From NCBI RefSeq assembly GCF_005311025.1, contig NZ_CP031747.1:1612001-1676000 (forward strand): 64,000 bases of DNA, read 5' to 3'. Under the pieces are notes generated by a model. That model was not told the origin of the DNA and did not search any database. It worked only from the letters and a program-made list of their open reading frames with translations. This document shows, one piece after another, positions 62,881 through 64,000 of this stretch; the stretch's first letter is position 1; every line of letters starts with the position of its first letter. Made by a program: the position numbers and the translations under genes. This stretch comes from Alcaligenes faecalis (GTDB lineage: Bacteria; Pseudomonadota; Gammaproteobacteria; Burkholderiales; Burkholderiaceae_B).

Positions 62881-63075
62881 ATGTCCACCTTCTCCGTACC
62901 CGACATGACCTGCGGCCACTGTGTACGCAGCATCACTGAAGCCATTCAGGCTGTCGCCCCTCAAGCCACCGTCAGCACGGATCTGGAAAAACACCAGGTT
63001 ACCGTTCAAGGTCTGGATGGCGCACAAGCCCTGAAAGTGATTGAAGAAGCGGGTTACACCCCCAGCGCCCTGTAA
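62881..63075 (+). CDS. Heavy-metal-associated domain protein (CopZ-like)
   Basis: The 64-residue protein starts MSTFSVPDMTCGHCVRSI, with the metal-binding MTCGHC. The fold is the ferredoxin-like HMA domain of copper chaperones. No copper ATPase is adjacent. A start at 62833 would add 16 residues not seen in the family; the ribosome site AAAGGAG fits the shorter form. Confidence 0.88.
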   Translation: MSTFSVPDMTCGHCVRSITEAIQAVAPQATVSTDLEKHQVTVQGLDGAQALKVIEEAGYTPSAL

Positions 63076-63120
63076 GCACAATGCGCCTTTCAAGGTGCCA
63101 GCGCTTCAGAGCCAATAAAA

Positions 63121-63146
63121 AGGCCGGTTGATACCGGCCTTTTTTT
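63121..63146 (+). terminator. Intrinsic terminator after the CopZ-like gene
   Basis: AGGCCGGT (63121-63128) pairs with ACCGGCCT (63133-63140) across TGAT, followed by a run of seven or more T. Confidence 0.9.
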
Positions 63147-63305
63147 CATGCTGCTTCGTTTAGCACGCACATACCGTCAACAACTGACAGGCTCTTGTGT
63201 GGTGTCAGCCGGGTCTGTCAATATTGACCGCAAGAATCGGAGTGCTTGCGATGAAAGACCCGCGTATTCTGGCTTCGTAATTGATGATGTCAGGATCCCT
63301 GCCCT

Positions 63306-64000
63306 ATGACTACGAACTCTGCTTACAAAACCGACGATCAGCGCTGGGCGGCTGTGCAGGCGCGAGACCGCGCTGCCGATGGCCAGTTCGTCTATGCGGT
63401 GCGTACCACAGGCGTGTACTGCCAACCCAGCTCAACAACACGGTTGCCCAAGCGCGAGAATGTCGAATTTTTCGATTCGCCCCAGAGCGCTGAAGCAGCA
63501 GGCTATCGTTATAGCCGTAGGACACATGGCTCTCAAACCAGCGCCGCAGCCGAACGGGCCGCCATCGTGGCTCGTGCCTGCCGCCTGATCGAAACTTCGG
63601 AGACGCCGCCCTCGCTGGACACGCTGGCAGCCGCGGTGGGCAAAAGCCCCTTCCATTTTCATCGGCTGTTCAAAGCCGAAACAGGTCTGACGCCCAAGGC
63701 ATACAGCTCGGCCTATCGTGCTCGCAGACTGCGCGAGGAACTGAGCAGTCCGGATACGACCATCACCAATGCGATCTACGACAGCGGATTCAACTCCAAC
63801 AGCCGATTCTACGAAGCCTCTGAACAGCTGTTAGGCATGCGTGCACGGGACTACCGGGCTGGAGGGGCCGGTGCTGTCATCCGTTTCGCTGTAGGTCAGT
63901 GCTCTCTAGGAGCGATTCTGGTAGCCCAAAGCCAACGCGGCATCTGCGCCATCTTGCTGGGCGACGATCCCGATCAACTGGTTCGTGACCTGCAAGATCA
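63306..64000 (+). CDS. ada: Ada-type DNA alkylation repair/regulator, N-domain cysteines lost, cut by window
   Basis: The frame is open to the window end (231 residues seen). The N-terminal part matches Ada (DDQRWAAVQARD; FVYAVRTTGVYC). The AraC-type helix-turn-helix is seen at SPFHFHRLFKAETGLTPKAY, and the O6-methylguanine methyltransferase domain starts with RFAVGQCSLGAILVAQSQRG. Ada binds zinc through four cysteines, and one of them accepts methyl from phosphotriesters. Here C39 (the acceptor position) remains, but the other three are S43, S70 and T73. The N-domain probably cannot bind zinc or sense methyl damage in the normal way. Confidence 0.85.
   Translation, partial: MTTNSAYKTDDQRWAAVQARDRAADGQFVYAVRTTGVYCQPSSTTRLPKRENVEFFDSPQSAEAAGYRYSRRTHGSQTSAAAERAAIVARACRLIETSETPPSLDTLAAAVGKSPFHFHRLFKAETGLTPKAYSSAYRARRLREELSSPDTTITNAIYDSGFNSNSRFYEASEQLLGMRARDYRAGGAGAVIRFAVGQCSLGAILVAQSQRGICAILLGDDPDQLVRDLQD

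Noticed and set aside
63306-63530. Frameshift as cause of the odd Ada N-terminus
   Set aside because: The frame is continuous and flanking motifs align in the same frame on both sides, so substitutions explain it better.

Overview
This window looks like chromosome of a betaproteobacterium of the Alcaligenaceae, most probably Alcaligenes. The inference rests on the miaB-phoH-ybeY-corC-lnt housekeeping block, an NAD-dependent fdsGBACD formate dehydrogenase surrounded by molybdenum-cofactor genes, a nicotinate-pathway (nicD-like) gene remnant at the left edge, and the overall gene style. No database search was possible; names rest on motifs and family knowledge. No phage, intact insertion sequence or CRISPR array is visible.

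Layout. 1-0.7 kb: a broken NicD-like hydrolase ending in a hairpin-rich stretch. 0.7-1.8 kb: a ParD-like ribbon-helix-helix protein overlapping a methionine aminopeptidase gene, with a promoter/operator of toxin-antitoxin style. 1.9-7.5 kb: miaB, phoH, ybeY, corC, lnt. 7.5-10.4 kb: a large membrane PAS-GGDEF-EAL protein. 10.8-11.2 kb: tRNA-Ala, tRNA-Glu, tRNA-Asp. 11.2-15.3 kb: an MFS exporter divergent from a 903-residue winged-helix/ATPase regulator, with two adjacent palindromes between them. 15.4-20.3 kb: TetR regulator, RND adaptor and RND pump. 20.3-26.9 kb: a DUF3293 protein, thioesterase, biotin synthase, EamA transporter, Tat-exported BMP-family binding protein, an MFS protein with a Gly-Ser-Ser repeat tail, and a peroxiredoxin. 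27.1-29.2 kb: a divergent tetA/tetR-like pair with three tet-operator-like dyads.

29.3-35.1 kb: a TRAP transporter (dctPQM) divergent from a DctS/DctR-type two-component system. 35.2-47.9 kb: a molybdenum-cofactor and formate-dehydrogenase supercluster. moaC-moaD-moaE-moaB-moeA converge on mobA and moaA, which lie behind a ModE-like regulator; that regulator is divergent from fdsGBA-fdhD-fdsD. These genes build the cofactor, make the enzyme that uses it, and probably regulate it. 47.9-53.5 kb: universal stress protein, a TIGR01244 sulfurtransferase/phosphatase-like protein, an acetyltransferase, and a lipid-carrier sugar-transfer cluster (ChbG/HpnK deacetylase, GtrA, ArnT-like GT39, GT2). 53.5-54.7 kb: a truncated globin and an NsrR-type Rrf2 regulator with an NsrR-like site on the promoter. 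54.7-57.2 kb: serA and a di-heme cytochrome c peroxidase. 57.4-62.0 kb: a complete Liv-type ABC transporter. 62.3-64 kb: a lysozyme inhibitor (Ivy), a small metallochaperone, and an Ada protein cut by the window edge that has lost three of the four zinc cysteines of its N-terminal domain.

The most unusual items are the ParD-like/Map couple and its operator, the degenerate Ada N-domain, the ATPase regulator with its paired palindromes, the dense regulatory dyads (tet, NsrR-like, fds), and the inter-gene hairpins at 7.5, 20.3 and 31.3 kb.
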